Origin: Paludibacteraceae bacterium
GTDB lineage: Bacteria > Bacteroidota > Bacteroidia > Bacteroidales > Paludibacteraceae
Assembly (NCBI GenBank): GCA_017477325.1
Contig: JAFUWV010000006.1
Location: 49,538 to 113,537 of the forward strand
Length of the DNA stretch: 64,000 bases
Reading direction: 5' to 3'
Both the position numbers and the translations under genes were made by a program. The notes beneath the pieces were generated by a model. That model was given only the letters and a program-made list of their open reading frames with translations. It made no database searches and was not told the DNA's origin. Positions 43,689-52,561 of the stretch are shown piece after piece. Within the stretch, counting starts at the first letter, position 1; every line of letters starts with the position of its first letter.

Positions 43689-43755
43689 CAAAATAGCACT
43701 TGCGCAAGTACAATTTATTCAGAAATTTCTGCTGCAAAGGTACTGTGCTATTTTG
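43689..43755. repeat. 11-bp inverted repeat spanning the lipoprotein promoter
   Basis: CAAAATAGCAC (43689-43699) and GTGCTATTTTG (43745-43755) are exact inverses, 45 bp apart. Inside lie a 12-bp palindrome ACTTGCGCAAGT (43698-43709), the 10-bp palindrome AGAAATTTCT (43721-43730) and the -7 element. It could be an operator set, a leader hairpin or a tiny invertible segment. Confidence 0.7.
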
Positions 43756-43766
43756 TGTTGAACAAA
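43735..43766 (-). promoter_or_regulatory. promoter of the lipoprotein/membrane-protein pair
   Basis: Minus strand: TTTG (43763-43766), 20 bases, TACCTTTG (43735-43742). The transcript would start near 43728, giving a leader of about 60 bases with two palindromes. Confidence 0.75.
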
Positions 43767-43863
43767 TATTCTTGCAATAAAAATACAACACAACGGAATA
43801 ATAAAATCAACTGAAAACCTTGATGTTGGGCTGTGTCAATATCAAATTTTTCAACACAACTTG

Positions 43864-44427
43864 TCAATCTTGGTTAACAATACTCAGTATTCGGTCTCTC
43901 CAATCTGCAGAATTAGCAATTCCGAGTTTCTTACCTATGCGTTTTCTTGTTGTCGGAATGCTGGCAGATGAATATTCCATAACGAGAGCAATCTGCTCAT
44001 CTGACAGACTTAGAACAGAAAGACATACAAACATTGTTTCTCTGTCGCTGAGTTTATATTGCTCTCTCAGTCTGCTTGCAAAACCATCCAAACGCTTGTC
44101 TGCCTCTTTGAAGAAGTCAGCAAATCGCTCATACCTCAGCATCTGATTAAGAACTTGTCTGTCATACTGTTCGCGCTCCTCACCACGCTTGTGAGGACGG
44201 CCTTTTTCTGCTAACTTGATCGCAGTATGCAATTCTACTTTCCAATCGTCAAGAGCCTTCAGTCTTGGCGGCATCAGGTCGCCGAGTTTCTCTCTTAGCC
44301 GATGCAGTTCCTCTCTGTTTCTCAATATCTGCTGCTTCGTACTGACACGAATTAGTACTATTACAATGGCAAGCAGTATTATCAGCGTTACTGACAATAT
44401 TATCAATATGATAGCCGTTTTGCTCAT
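43864..44427 (-). CDS. membrane-anchored protein with LuxR-like helix-turn-helix
   Basis: 187 residues: a strong N-terminal membrane span (IILIILSVTLIILLAIVIVLI, residues 6-26), a charged coiled-coil region (about 32-110, REELHRLREKLGDL...), and a C-terminal segment like a LuxR/sigma-region-4 helix-turn-helix (KLSDRETMFVCLSVLSLSDEQIALVMEYSSASIPTTRKRIGKKLGI). It resembles the cytoplasmic tails of Bacteroidota TPR-type transcriptional regulators but lacks the TPR sensor part. It is the last gene of a minus-strand run beginning with the nitroreductase gene, 8 bases after the SGNH hydrolase gene. Confidence 0.75.
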   Translation of the reverse strand: MSKTAIILIILSVTLIILLAIVIVLIRVSTKQQILRNREELHRLREKLGDLMPPRLKALDDWKVELHTAIKLAEKGRPHKRGEEREQYDRQVLNQMLRYERFADFFKEADKRLDGFASRLREQYKLSDRETMFVCLSVLSLSDEQIALVMEYSSASIPTTRKRIGKKLGIANSADWRDRILSIVNQD

Positions 44428-44435
44428 TCTGGACC

Positions 44436-45113
44436 TTATCGCAGTGCTTTCAAGATGGCAGCCTCCATCACCTCATAACCTTTCGCTGTCAAGTGACAAC
44501 CGTCTGTCGTGTATTCCTCTCTCATTCCCCCGTCTTCTGCTGCTAACGCTGCCCAATAATCAACATACTTAATATGGTTCTTCTTTGCATACTCTCGCAG
44601 CAACTTGTTCAAAGCCACAATACTCTCTGCCGGCTGCAACTCTCGTCTCCACGTAAACTGCTTGCAGGGAGTCAGTGAGCATATCACCGGCTTTATCTTG
44701 TTCGCCTTGGCTAACTGGCACATCGAGATGATATTCTGCAATATATGCTCAAGTGTTATATTACCGTTATTGAGTGCAATGTCATTTATCCCTGACAGTA
44801 TCACAACTACCTTCGGATGCAGGTCAACCACGTCTGCCTGAAATCTAACGAGCATCTCACTGCTTGTTTGACCGGATATGCCCCTGCCAACAAAATTATG
44901 TTCTTCAAAAAACTCCGGTCTCTTCTGGGCCCAGTGGTCAGTTATGCTATTGCCCATAAACACTACCCGCGGATTCTTCTTTTCCTTCGACAAATAAGCA
45001 TGATTACTGTCTTGATAGCGATAGAATTGTGCCCAGTCATGACGTTTGTCGTTCTGAGCACACAATGCAACTGCCGTAACCAGTAGCACCGATAAAATGA
45101 GAGACCTTTTCAT
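44436..45113 (-). CDS. SGNH/GDSL hydrolase, exported
   Basis: 225 residues with a signal peptide (MKRSLILSVLLVTAVALCAQ). SGNH blocks are visible: the nucleophile GNSITDHW, the Gly of VGRGISGQTSSEM, the Asn of ILSGINDIALNNG, and the C-terminal D-x-x-H in DGCHLTAKGYEVM. It most resembles platelet-activating-factor acetylhydrolase-like or glycan esterases of Bacteroidota. Probably periplasmic or surface esterase acting on acylated glycans (inference). One base separates it from the DUF4837 gene upstream. Confidence 0.9.
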   Translation of the reverse strand: MKRSLILSVLLVTAVALCAQNDKRHDWAQFYRYQDSNHAYLSKEKKNPRVVFMGNSITDHWAQKRPEFFEEHNFVGRGISGQTSSEMLVRFQADVVDLHPKVVVILSGINDIALNNGNITLEHILQNIISMCQLAKANKIKPVICSLTPCKQFTWRRELQPAESIVALNKLLREYAKKNHIKYVDYWAALAAEDGGMREEYTTDGCHLTAKGYEVMEAAILKALR

Positions 45114-45114
45114 A

Positions 45115-46143
45115 TCATTCAGTTACCTCTACCTCTTTCAGTTGGTTTATCTCCTGAGGCAATCTGAGTGTATACAGTATCGCTTCTGCCTGACGCAGAT
45201 TGTTCCTCTTCTTCTGCCCTGGTGCAAAAATATAAACCTCTGCCGTCACCACTCTCTGGTTTATCTCGTCTATTCTCGTATGCTGCACAAAAGGTCCGCC
45301 CATCGCTTCACCACCCTGCATCTTCCATAGGCCTCTCAGCTCGGCACACCAGCGGTTGTTCACATTGATAGCATTCATCTCCGGCGCAATATGTTTGTAT
45401 TCTGTACCCATAAACGTACCCTGCAGCGAGCCTGACACATTCCTGCCAAGCACCTCGTCACGCTTCTTTAGCAATGCCTCTCTTGTCAGTTGCTCCTCAG
45501 ATGTGTACGGGTAACTCCATATAATAAGGTCACGCCTCAAGCTGCCGCCGTCATTCACTGCCCATACCAAATCGGCTGAGTCGCGCACCAGCAGATAGTC
45601 TGCCGGCACACAGATGTCTGCCCCGAACCGGTGCTGCACTGCCTCGCGGGTATCTGTGGTCTTGTAGTTGCGATAGAACTTGCCCTGGCGCACCATCTCC
45701 TGACGCACAAACCAACTGCGTATCTGTTCTTCATTCTCCTTGAAGAACAACTCAAACTCTTCTACGTTAGGACTTTGTATGTGACATACTGCCTGAGGTT
45801 GGGAATACACATTCTGCAGGTATTTCACCTTCACCTGTGTATATCTGTCAGGATTGATGTCTGCATACAGTATGTTTCTTGTGGGCTTCAGAAAGTCGTC
45901 AAACATCTGTGGTGACACCTGAGTCACACTGAAATAAGGCTCTATCTGAGGCATACAAGGCATATCTGCACCCATACAAGCTTTCACGCTTGCGCCTGCA
46001 GAACCATCCCATGTGGCTTTGTCCATTACAACGAGCATCTCATATATGCTACCCGTCGCACTTGTCAGAGTGCGGCCTGTGTCTTTGCAACTGCTCATAC
46101 ATATAGCTGTTACAACCGAAAGGAAAATTACTGTGCGTTTCAT
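45115..46143 (-). CDS. DUF4837-family lipoprotein
   Basis: 342 residues with a lipoprotein signal (FLSVVTAICMSSC, Cys near residue 19). The body matches DUF4837, a Bacteroidota-only family of unknown role; recognisable parts are TGSIYEMLVVMDKATWDG, VRQEMVRQGKFYRNYKTTDTR, DYLLVRDSADLVWAVNDGG and the C-terminal HTRIDEINQRVVTAEVYIFAPGQKKRN. Its start overlaps the pdxA end by 4 bases (46140-46143). Likely anchored to the outer membrane, facing the periplasm. Confidence 0.88.
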   Translation of the reverse strand: MKRTVIFLSVVTAICMSSCKDTGRTLTSATGSIYEMLVVMDKATWDGSAGASVKACMGADMPCMPQIEPYFSVTQVSPQMFDDFLKPTRNILYADINPDRYTQVKVKYLQNVYSQPQAVCHIQSPNVEEFELFFKENEEQIRSWFVRQEMVRQGKFYRNYKTTDTREAVQHRFGADICVPADYLLVRDSADLVWAVNDGGSLRRDLIIWSYPYTSEEQLTREALLKKRDEVLGRNVSGSLQGTFMGTEYKHIAPEMNAINVNNRWCAELRGLWKMQGGEAMGGPFVQHTRIDEINQRVVTAEVYIFAPGQKKRNNLRQAEAILYTLRLPQEINQLKEVEVTE

Positions 46144-47222
46144 TCTTGTACCGGTTTACGTGGATTTTCAGGTATAGTTACTATCAGAGGATTCTTCCTG
46201 AGCTCCTCGTTCTCTGCTCTTGTACGCAATAAATCTATTGCAAGATACAACGCATTGCGCATCGACGAAGCATCTGCCTGATTCTTTCCCGCTATCTCGT
46301 ATGCTGTACCATGATCAGGTGAGGTTCTTATCACTTTCAGACCTGCTGTGAAGTTCACTCCTGCCATATCAAGCGACTTGAAAGGTATCAAACCCTGGTC
46401 GTGATACATGCCGAGCACTGCATCAAAATGACTATACTTGCCTGCACCAAAGAAACCGTCTGCTGAATATGGTCCGAATGCCCAGATGCCACGCTTGTTG
46501 GCTTCTTCTACTGCCGGTTTGATTATCTCATTCTCCTCTGTGCCTAACAGACCGTTGTCGCCTGCATGAGGATTCAATGCAAGAACTGCTATACGCGGTT
46601 TGCCTACACGAAAGTCATCTTTCAGTGTCTCGTTCAGCACCTCAAGCTTGTTCAGTATTCTTTCCTCGGTAATATATTCCGGCACCTTGCTCAGAGGCAC
46701 ATGGTTGCAAACCAGTGCTACTCGCATCATGTCACTCACCATCATCATTAGTGAGTCATGACCTTCTGCAAACCGTTTCGTCAAGTACTCCGTATGTCCT
46801 GAGAAACGGAACTGCTCGCTTTGTATGTTCTCCTTGTTGATAGGTGCTGTCACTATTGCATTCACCAGTCCTGCTTTCAGGTCATCTGTAGCCCTGCTTA
46901 GTGCTGCAAGCGATGCCTTGCCCCCTTCTTCAGTACTCTCTCCTATCTGCAGTGGCACCGAGTCGGCATAGCAGTTGATAATGTTCACCTTGCCCTTCTG
47001 AAACTTCTGCACATTGTCTATCACTGTCAGTTGCAGGTTGTGCATCTCTTCGTCAAGAAGATGCAAGTGTTGTTTGGCAATGTGTTGATTTCCGTATATT
47101 ATCGGCGTGCATATCTCACATATATGTGGGTCACTCACGGCCTTCAGTATTATCTCATACCCCACTCCATTCGGGTCTCCTGAGGTAATAGCTATGATTG
47201 GCAGCTTGTTAGTATTGTCCAT
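46140..47222 (-). CDS. pdxA: 4-hydroxythreonine-4-phosphate dehydrogenase
   Basis: 360 residues. PdxA oxidises 4-phosphohydroxy-L-threonine in the DXP-dependent route to pyridoxal phosphate. Marks: ITSGDPNGVGYEIILKA at the N-terminus, the metal histidine segments FSGHTEYL and VLGMYHDQGLIPFK, and the C-terminal GVNFTAGLKVIRTSPDHGTAYEIAGK. Full length. It overlaps the nitroreductase start side by 14 bases and the DUF4837 gene by 4 bases, showing tight coupling in one operon. Confidence 0.96.
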   Translation of the reverse strand: MDNTNKLPIIAITSGDPNGVGYEIILKAVSDPHICEICTPIIYGNQHIAKQHLHLLDEEMHNLQLTVIDNVQKFQKGKVNIINCYADSVPLQIGESTEEGGKASLAALSRATDDLKAGLVNAIVTAPINKENIQSEQFRFSGHTEYLTKRFAEGHDSLMMMVSDMMRVALVCNHVPLSKVPEYITEERILNKLEVLNETLKDDFRVGKPRIAVLALNPHAGDNGLLGTEENEIIKPAVEEANKRGIWAFGPYSADGFFGAGKYSHFDAVLGMYHDQGLIPFKSLDMAGVNFTAGLKVIRTSPDHGTAYEIAGKNQADASSMRNALYLAIDLLRTRAENEELRKNPLIVTIPENPRKPVQE

Positions 47223-47742
47223 AGTGTATCTTTTCGTATTGTAGTTTTTCTGTATTTATCATTTTCTTCTCCTCTGCTTTATATCCTATGCTCACCACGC
47301 AAAGCACTCGCAGATTTCCCGGGATATTGAGCAACTCTCTTATATATTCGTCTGCTGTCTTGGTCTCGTCTTCTGACAGAGTTCGGCCGTTCACTTGTAC
47401 CCAACAGCCACCCAGACCGATATCTTCTGCACAGAGCAGCATGTTCAATGCTGCAATGGCTCCGTCGCATTGCCACGTATCTGTCACCGCCGGGTCTACG
47501 CATACTGCTATGCCAAGAGGCGAGTTCTGCAGCATACTGCTCCCGTAAGTGCGGCAGGTTGCAATCTTCTGAAGCACTTCTCTGTCGCTCACCACCACAA
47601 ACTCCCACGGATTACTGTGTTTCGACGATGGAGAAGCAAGCGCAGCTTGCAGTATGGTCTGTATCTTCTCATCCTCTACTGGCTTATCCAGATATTTACG
47701 TATGCTTCTGCGCTTTAGCGCCAATTCCAGGAATGTTGTCAT
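47209..47742 (-). CDS. nitroreductase-family flavoprotein
   Basis: 177 residues of the FMN-dependent nitroreductase fold: the FMN-phosphate region KRRSIRKYLDKPV, ALASPSSKHSNPWEFVVVSD, the central QCDGAIAALNMLLCAEDIGLGGCWVQV and the C-terminal VLCVVSIGYKAEEK. Likely an NAD(P)H-dependent reductase of unknown substrate. First gene of the minus-strand operon with pdxA. An AATTATGCATT repeat block lies upstream; no TAnnTTTG element was found. Confidence 0.92.
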   Translation of the reverse strand: MTTFLELALKRRSIRKYLDKPVEDEKIQTILQAALASPSSKHSNPWEFVVVSDREVLQKIATCRTYGSSMLQNSPLGIAVCVDPAVTDTWQCDGAIAALNMLLCAEDIGLGGCWVQVNGRTLSEDETKTADEYIRELLNIPGNLRVLCVVSIGYKAEEKKMINTEKLQYEKIHYGQY

Positions 47743-47775
47743 CTTCGTATAATTATTTCAACAATTCAAACTCAC

Positions 47776-47807
47776 CATAATTAATTATGCATTATGAATT
47801 ATGCATT
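47776..47807. repeat. AATTATGCATT short repeats
   Basis: Two to three units of (A)ATTATGCATT/ATTATGAATT between the CBM9-like gene end and the nitroreductase start. Confidence 0.8.
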
Positions 47808-47809
47808 AT

Positions 47810-48451
47810 TCACAACCCTAACCTGCCAAATGCCTCTGGCCTGTGGAAATCCGGACGCTCAGTATTTATCGGTGCCCACGAAACGAAATGCACCGCAGAC
47901 GTATCATCTGCACACTTGTAGAAGTTGCAGCGTATCTCTTCCGGAAGTTTTCCTTCTATACCAAGCAACTGTAAAGGCACGCCTACACACAAGTCCCAAG
48001 TGAACTGTCCGTCTATCTCACAGAATGGCCTTCTGCCAAGCGAAGAGTATCTGACTATTGTCCGAAGCTCTTCCTTCGTCAGGTGTACTACGTCCTCCGT
48101 ACGAGACAGTCTCCTGCTGGCAGAGCATGTACCTATACAATTGAATTCCAGGTTTATATAGTGTTTCCCGTCTGGCAGCAGACAGAAGAATTCAACACAC
48201 GAGTCTTTATATACGTCTGAGTTGTCCTCTGTATATACTGCCTTGAGCATTATGCCGTTCACATGCCATTTTATGTACAGCATATCGTCAGTACGAGCCA
48301 GATATACAGAAGTAATAGGACGGTACGGATACTGCTTTTGCCAGTTAAGTTTGTCTATCGACAGGCTCAAACCTGCATCATCAAGCAGTGCATTCACTTG
48401 CTCTATGCTCTTGTCCTCCAAAGCAGGACAATAAGGAATTTTCGGTGTCAT
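47810..48451 (-). CDS. carbohydrate-binding family 9-like protein
   Basis: 213 residues, no signal peptide. The body resembles the CBM9-like domain found in Bacteroidota stand-alone proteins: WQKQYPYRPITSVYLARTDDMLYIKWHVNG, YKDSCVEFFCLLPDGKHYINLEFNCIGTCSASR, and the ending CADDTSAVHFVSWAPINTERPDFHRPEAFGRL. Function unproven; it could bind sugars in the cytoplasm or act in an unknown way. It is flanked on both sides by AATTATGCATT-type repeats. Confidence 0.85.
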   Translation of the reverse strand: MTPKIPYCPALEDKSIEQVNALLDDAGLSLSIDKLNWQKQYPYRPITSVYLARTDDMLYIKWHVNGIMLKAVYTEDNSDVYKDSCVEFFCLLPDGKHYINLEFNCIGTCSASRRLSRTEDVVHLTKEELRTIVRYSSLGRRPFCEIDGQFTWDLCVGVPLQLLGIEGKLPEEIRCNFYKCADDTSAVHFVSWAPINTERPDFHRPEAFGRLGL

Positions 48452-48478
48452 GGTATATGTATATTAATTCGTCACTCT

Positions 48479-48547
48479 TCATTATGAATTATCTTACCTC
48501 ATACAGCGCAGTGCTCAAATTATGCATTATTAATTATGCATTATGCA
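48479..48547. repeat. AATTATGCATT repeats with a CAGCGCAG island
   Basis: Repeats of AATTATGCATTA surround a short GC-richer island (CATACAGCGCAGTGCTC). A similar CACAGCGCAG element sits in the repeat spacer at 2038. Confidence 0.75.
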
Positions 48548-49864
48548 TTACTTCTTCTTTCCCCTTATCAAGTTTATATCACCTGACAGTTGGTATACTC
48601 CCACTGCTGCAGGTCTCTTTTTCGTCACCTTATGATATTCTCCTCCTGCCTCAGCATCGGCTCCTTTGGCACGAATCACGTAATAGTATGCACCTTCTGC
48701 TGCAGGGCGGCCGTTGATTGTGCCGTCCCACCCTTTGGCAGGGTCTGTCCAGTGATATACAAGTTTTCCCCAACGATTGTACACCCAACATTCAAATTCC
48801 ACTATCGAACGGTACATCACTCTGAACTCGTCATTCCTTCCGTCGCCATTAGGGGTGAACACATTGGGTACTACCAATTGAGATGTGCTTACTGAAACCG
48901 TTATCTCAACCGAGTCTGTCTGACATTGGTCATTGCTCACCCATAGCAACACCCTGAATTCACCAAAGTCATCAAACACATAGCGGTGTGACTCGTCATT
49001 GCGCTGCGCTATCAAGTCTGTGCCTTTCAGTATCTGCCACTTGTAATATTGTGCAACAGGCACATTACCGTTCGCCTTGAACAATATGTCAAGCGGTGCA
49101 CTACCTTTCAGTTGTGTTGCTTCTGTTGGGCGCTCCACCTCGTTTGTACGAAGGTTCTCGGCCTCTGTTCCTCTAATTGTAGTCACTGTCGTCGGATGCG
49201 CTGCCACAGCACATGCCATATACATATCGCTCACCACTGAGTCTTGCTCCAAGCCCAGGGCCTTGGCAATCTGGTCTGCACGAACCGTAAACTCCGTATT
49301 CTGCAACGGTGCGCCTACGGTCAGGAACTCTTGCAGTTCATGTGTCTCGGTGCAAACCGAGTCCTGCCACTCTTCACCGCTCCATGCAAGCGAGTTATAT
49401 ACCACCTCGCACTCTCTTGCTATCACGTGCTTCGAGCCATACTCTGTGCAATACGACATCTCGGGCATTGTGCCACTCACTACCAATCGCGTCTCGTCGC
49501 AACGGTTCGGATAGTCCATATCTGCTACCACTATACCCATCTCCAACTTGTACTGAGCATAGTCCAACACCCAGAATGTCTCGCGCTGTGTACCTACATA
49601 GACTATGTATCCGTTGTTGTTGTCCATGTTCATCCACTCGTCCATACCCGCATCTGCAAGCAGCACCGAGTCCGCACCGTTCATCCTGTACAACTTGTCT
49701 ATGTTTCCTTGCGTCTTGATTACTGCGGCACTCAGGTCTTTGAATATAAACACATGGTCTATTCCCGACGGATTCGGCAATTCATACGCACCGGGCGCAC
49801 TCACAACCTGACCGGACGCATACAGTGGTATCAGTAGCAATAATATTTGAATCAGTCTTTTCAC
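48548..49864 (-). CDS. secreted protein with CHU_C (type IX, type B) sorting domain
   Basis: 438 residues with a signal peptide (MKRLIQILLLLIPLYASGQ). The N-terminal 300 residues are beta-rich with a PKD-like part (APLDILFKANGNVPVAQYYKWQILKGTD ... DDFGEFRVLLWVSNDQCQTDSVEITVSV). The last 100 residues are a CHU_C gliding-motility-associated C-terminal domain: VPNVFTPNGDGRNDEFRV, VYNRWGKLVYH, KGWDGTINGRPAAEGAYYYVI. This is the type B signal for export through the type IX system, so the host should encode that machinery. Surface or matrix protein (inference). Confidence 0.92.
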   Translation of the reverse strand: MKRLIQILLLLIPLYASGQVVSAPGAYELPNPSGIDHVFIFKDLSAAVIKTQGNIDKLYRMNGADSVLLADAGMDEWMNMDNNNGYIVYVGTQRETFWVLDYAQYKLEMGIVVADMDYPNRCDETRLVVSGTMPEMSYCTEYGSKHVIARECEVVYNSLAWSGEEWQDSVCTETHELQEFLTVGAPLQNTEFTVRADQIAKALGLEQDSVVSDMYMACAVAAHPTTVTTIRGTEAENLRTNEVERPTEATQLKGSAPLDILFKANGNVPVAQYYKWQILKGTDLIAQRNDESHRYVFDDFGEFRVLLWVSNDQCQTDSVEITVSVSTSQLVVPNVFTPNGDGRNDEFRVMYRSIVEFECWVYNRWGKLVYHWTDPAKGWDGTINGRPAAEGAYYYVIRAKGADAEAGGEYHKVTKKRPAAVGVYQLSGDINLIRGKKK

Positions 49865-49871
49865 GTACTTC

Positions 49872-50792
49872 TCACTTGTTTACTTTGAAGCGTGTATTGC
49901 CTGTCTTGAAGTAGTCCGCTATCTGCCGGGCAGCTGCTATGCCTGCATTGATGTTGGCTTCTGCGGTCTGTGCACCCATCTTCTTTGGTGTTGAGAAATA
50001 TCTGCCGCTGAACAACTCTTGCATCTTCAGGTCTGATGCTGGCATGATGTCGGTTACGTACTTGAAGTCTGTACGCTCTGTCATGAATTGTATCAGTTCA
50101 TCCTCGTTGATAACCTCTTTGCGGGCTGTATTCACCAGTATTCCTCCCTTGGGCATATTTTGCAGCAGTTCATAGTTGATGCTGCCCTTTGTCTCTGCCG
50201 TTGCAGGTATATGCAGAGAAACGATGTCTGCACTCTTGTATAGCTCTTCTGCTGAATGTACAGGCTCTACTCCTGCTGCTGTCATGGCCTCATCAGGGCA
50301 ATACGCATCGTATGCTATCACTTTCATACCGAAACCCTGAGCTATACGGGCTACATTCCTGCCTACGTTTCCAAAGGCATGAATACCAAGTGTCTTGCCT
50401 TTCAGCTCTGTGCCCGAAGTACCATTGTAGAAGTTTCTTACGGCATACACCATCAGTCCTAATGCAAGTTCTGCTACTGCATTCGAGTTCTGACCCGGAG
50501 TGTTCATTGCCACCACCTTGTGCTCTGTTGCTGCCTCAAGGTCTATGTTGTCATAACCGGCACCTGCCCGAACTACTATCTTCAGCTGCTTTGCCGCATC
50601 AAGCACCTCTTTGTCAACAATGTCAGAGCGGATGATAAGAGCATCAGCGTCTGCTACTGCATCAAGCAATTGCTGCTTTGATGTATATTTCTCCAGCAGG
50701 GCAAGCTCATATCCGGCTTCTTCTGCTACCTTACTTATACCTTCCACTGCCACCTTGGCAAAAGGTTTCTCTGTTGCTACAAGTATTTTCAT
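49872..50792 (-). CDS. serA: D-3-phosphoglycerate dehydrogenase (Lys-type, short)
   Basis: 306 residues: the substrate part IVVRAGAGYDNIDLEAAT, an NAD fold GKTLGIHAFGNVGRNVARIAQGFGMKVIAYD, and VNTARKEVINEDELI. It lacks the C-terminal ACT regulatory domain. At the place where most enzymes have the catalytic His (TPHxG), this one reads STPKKMGAQTAEA, the Lys form known from Bacteroidales and Entamoeba enzymes. First step of serine synthesis, next to serC with a LuxR-type gene between. Complete. Confidence 0.95.
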   Translation of the reverse strand: MKILVATEKPFAKVAVEGISKVAEEAGYELALLEKYTSKQQLLDAVADADALIIRSDIVDKEVLDAAKQLKIVVRAGAGYDNIDLEAATEHKVVAMNTPGQNSNAVAELALGLMVYAVRNFYNGTSGTELKGKTLGIHAFGNVGRNVARIAQGFGMKVIAYDAYCPDEAMTAAGVEPVHSAEELYKSADIVSLHIPATAETKGSINYELLQNMPKGGILVNTARKEVINEDELIQFMTERTDFKYVTDIMPASDLKMQELFSGRYFSTPKKMGAQTAEANINAGIAAARQIADYFKTGNTRFKVNK

Positions 50793-50833
50793 ATTGTATA
50801 ATTAAAATATCACTATTCGCTATTAACTATTGT

Positions 50834-51421
50834 CTAAATTATAATTTCATTATAATTTACCACTCCGTGCACCACTGCATATACCGTCAGCGCTGCTACC
50901 GATTTCATGCCCAGTTTCTCTGTTATATGAGTCCTGTGAGTTATCACTGTGGCTACTGATATGCACAACTCGTCTGCTATCTCTTTGTTTATCATACCCT
51001 TTGCCACACATCTCAGTACATCTGTTTCCCGCTCCGAGAGACTACCCACTTTCTGAACTTGCGAGAGACTGTTCTGGTGGTCTGATTGCCTGAGTGCCAA
51101 TATCTGTCTGTACCATTCTTCCTCTGTACAGACTATATTCAGTGTCGGGAAGCGCTTGTCCGGCAGGCTCTTACCATCATCCAGTAGCACTGTCAGTTGC
51201 GGGCACGCGAGAAAGAAATCCGCATTGGCTCCTATCATGTCAGCCATTATGAAGAAGTGGACGAAATACGGCCTGCTGCCCTTCTTTGACTCTGCTTCGG
51301 CACGCAACGCTTCGGCAGAGTCATACGTGAGCAGTTCTGTCTGCTCAAACAGCGGTTGCAGCACTGTCTTCAGTCCTTCTGCAATCACGTACGGAGCCAC
51401 TATTCCTATTGCACTTCTCAT
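50834..51421 (-). CDS. LuxR/NarL-type regulator with a degenerate N-terminal domain
   Basis: 195 residues. The C-terminal LuxR helix-turn-helix is clear (GSLSERETDVLRCVAKGMINKEIADELCISVATVITHRTHITEKLGMKSVAALTVYAV). The first 110 residues may be a relic receiver domain (MRSAIGIVAPYVIAEGLKTVL), but the phosphorylatable Asp and the acidic pair are missing, so control by phosphorylation is unlikely. It lies between serC and serA in the same direction, 41 bases before serA. Binding target unknown. Confidence 0.88.
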   Translation of the reverse strand: MRSAIGIVAPYVIAEGLKTVLQPLFEQTELLTYDSAEALRAEAESKKGSRPYFVHFFIMADMIGANADFFLACPQLTVLLDDGKSLPDKRFPTLNIVCTEEEWYRQILALRQSDHQNSLSQVQKVGSLSERETDVLRCVAKGMINKEIADELCISVATVITHRTHITEKLGMKSVAALTVYAVVHGVVNYNEIII

Positions 51422-51475
51422 CAGTAACCAGTAACCAGTAACCTGTAACCACTAACCAGTAACCAGTAACCACTA
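51422..51475. repeat. AGTAACC 7-bp tandem array between serC and the LuxR-type gene
   Basis: About seven units of [CA][GC]TAACCA, starting at the ATG of the LuxR-type gene and running to the stop codon of serC, which is embedded in its last unit. Confidence 0.92.
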
Positions 51476-52561
51476 CATCCTCTTCTCGTACTCTCGTATG
51501 CAGTCAACCAGTGCCTGCACTCCCTCCAGTGTCATTGCGTTGTACAGCGAAGCACGGAAACCGCCTACCGAGCGGTGACCCTTCACTCCTACCATACCGC
51601 GTTCTGTTGCAAACTTGAAGAAGTCGTCTTGCAGGTCCTGATATTCCGGTTTCAGCACAAAGCATACGTTCATCCTTGAGCGGTCTTCCTCCTTCGCAGT
51701 ACCTACGAAGATCTTCGAGTGGTCTATGCAGTCATACAGCAACTCTGCTTTCTTGATATTCCTCTTCTCTGCTGCCTCCACTCCTCCGTTCTCTCGTAGC
51801 CAGCGCAATGTCAGCATCGCACTGTATATCGGCAGCACAGGAGGTGTATTGAACATGCTTCCGCCGTCTATATGAGTGCGGTAGTCGAGCATCGTAGGTA
51901 TATGACGGCTCACCTTGCCCAGCAACTCGTTCTTCACAATCACGAAAGTGACACCTGCGGGAGCCAGATTCTTCTGGGCACCGCCGTAGATTATTCCATA
52001 CTGGCTTACATCTATCGGTCTTGACAATATATCTGACGACATATCTGCCACCAGGGGCACATTGCCTTTCTTCTTGTATATATCCTGTAGCTTCTTGTCG
52101 CTCAGCTCAGTACCATATATCGTGTTGTTTGTTGTGATGTGGAAATAGTCAGCGTCCTGAGGTATCTCATATTCTGTCGGAATATAGATGTAGTTGCTCT
52201 CTGCCGAACTTGCCACTTCTACTGCTTCGCCGAAACCTTTGGCTTCTTTCAGTGCTTTCTTTGCCCACACACCTGTGTTCAGGTATGCCGACTTCTTCTC
52301 CATCAGGTTATACGGCACCATGCAGAACTGCAGTGACGCACCTCCACCGAGGAATATCACGCTGTATCCTTCTGGCACTCCCAGCAGCTCTTTCATCAGA
52401 GCAACTGCCTCATCTACTACCGGTTGGAAATACTTGGCGCGGTGAGATATCTCGAGAATACTCAAACCCTCGCCCTGAAAATCTATCACTGCCTCAGCAG
52501 TCTGTTTTATCACTTCGTCGGGCAATATACTTGGACCCGCATTAAAATTATATTTCTTCAT
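51473..52561 (-). CDS. serC: phosphoserine aminotransferase
   Basis: 362 residues. PLP enzyme that converts 3-phosphohydroxypyruvate to phosphoserine. Marks: [17 protein letters not shown] at the start, [18 protein letters not shown], the PLP-lysine site [17 protein letters not shown], and [21 protein letters not shown]; the C-terminal [19 protein letters not shown] is typical. Full length. Transcribed toward serA with the LuxR-type gene in between. Confidence 0.97.
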   Translation of the reverse strand: MKKYNFNAGPSILPDEVIKQTAEAVIDFQGEGLSILEISHRAKYFQPVVDEAVALMKELLGVPEGYSVIFLGGGASLQFCMVPYNLMEKKSAYLNTGVWAKKALKEAKGFGEAVEVASSAESNYIYIPTEYEIPQDADYFHITTNNTIYGTELSDKKLQDIYKKKGNVPLVADMSSDILSRPIDVSQYGIIYGGAQKNLAPAGVTFVIVKNELLGKVSRHIPTMLDYRTHIDGGSMFNTPPVLPIYSAMLTLRWLRENGGVEAAEKRNIKKAELLYDCIDHSKIFVGTAKEEDRSRMNVCFVLKPEYQDLQDDFFKFATERGMVGVKGHRSVGGFRASLYNAMTLEGVQALVDCIREYEKRM

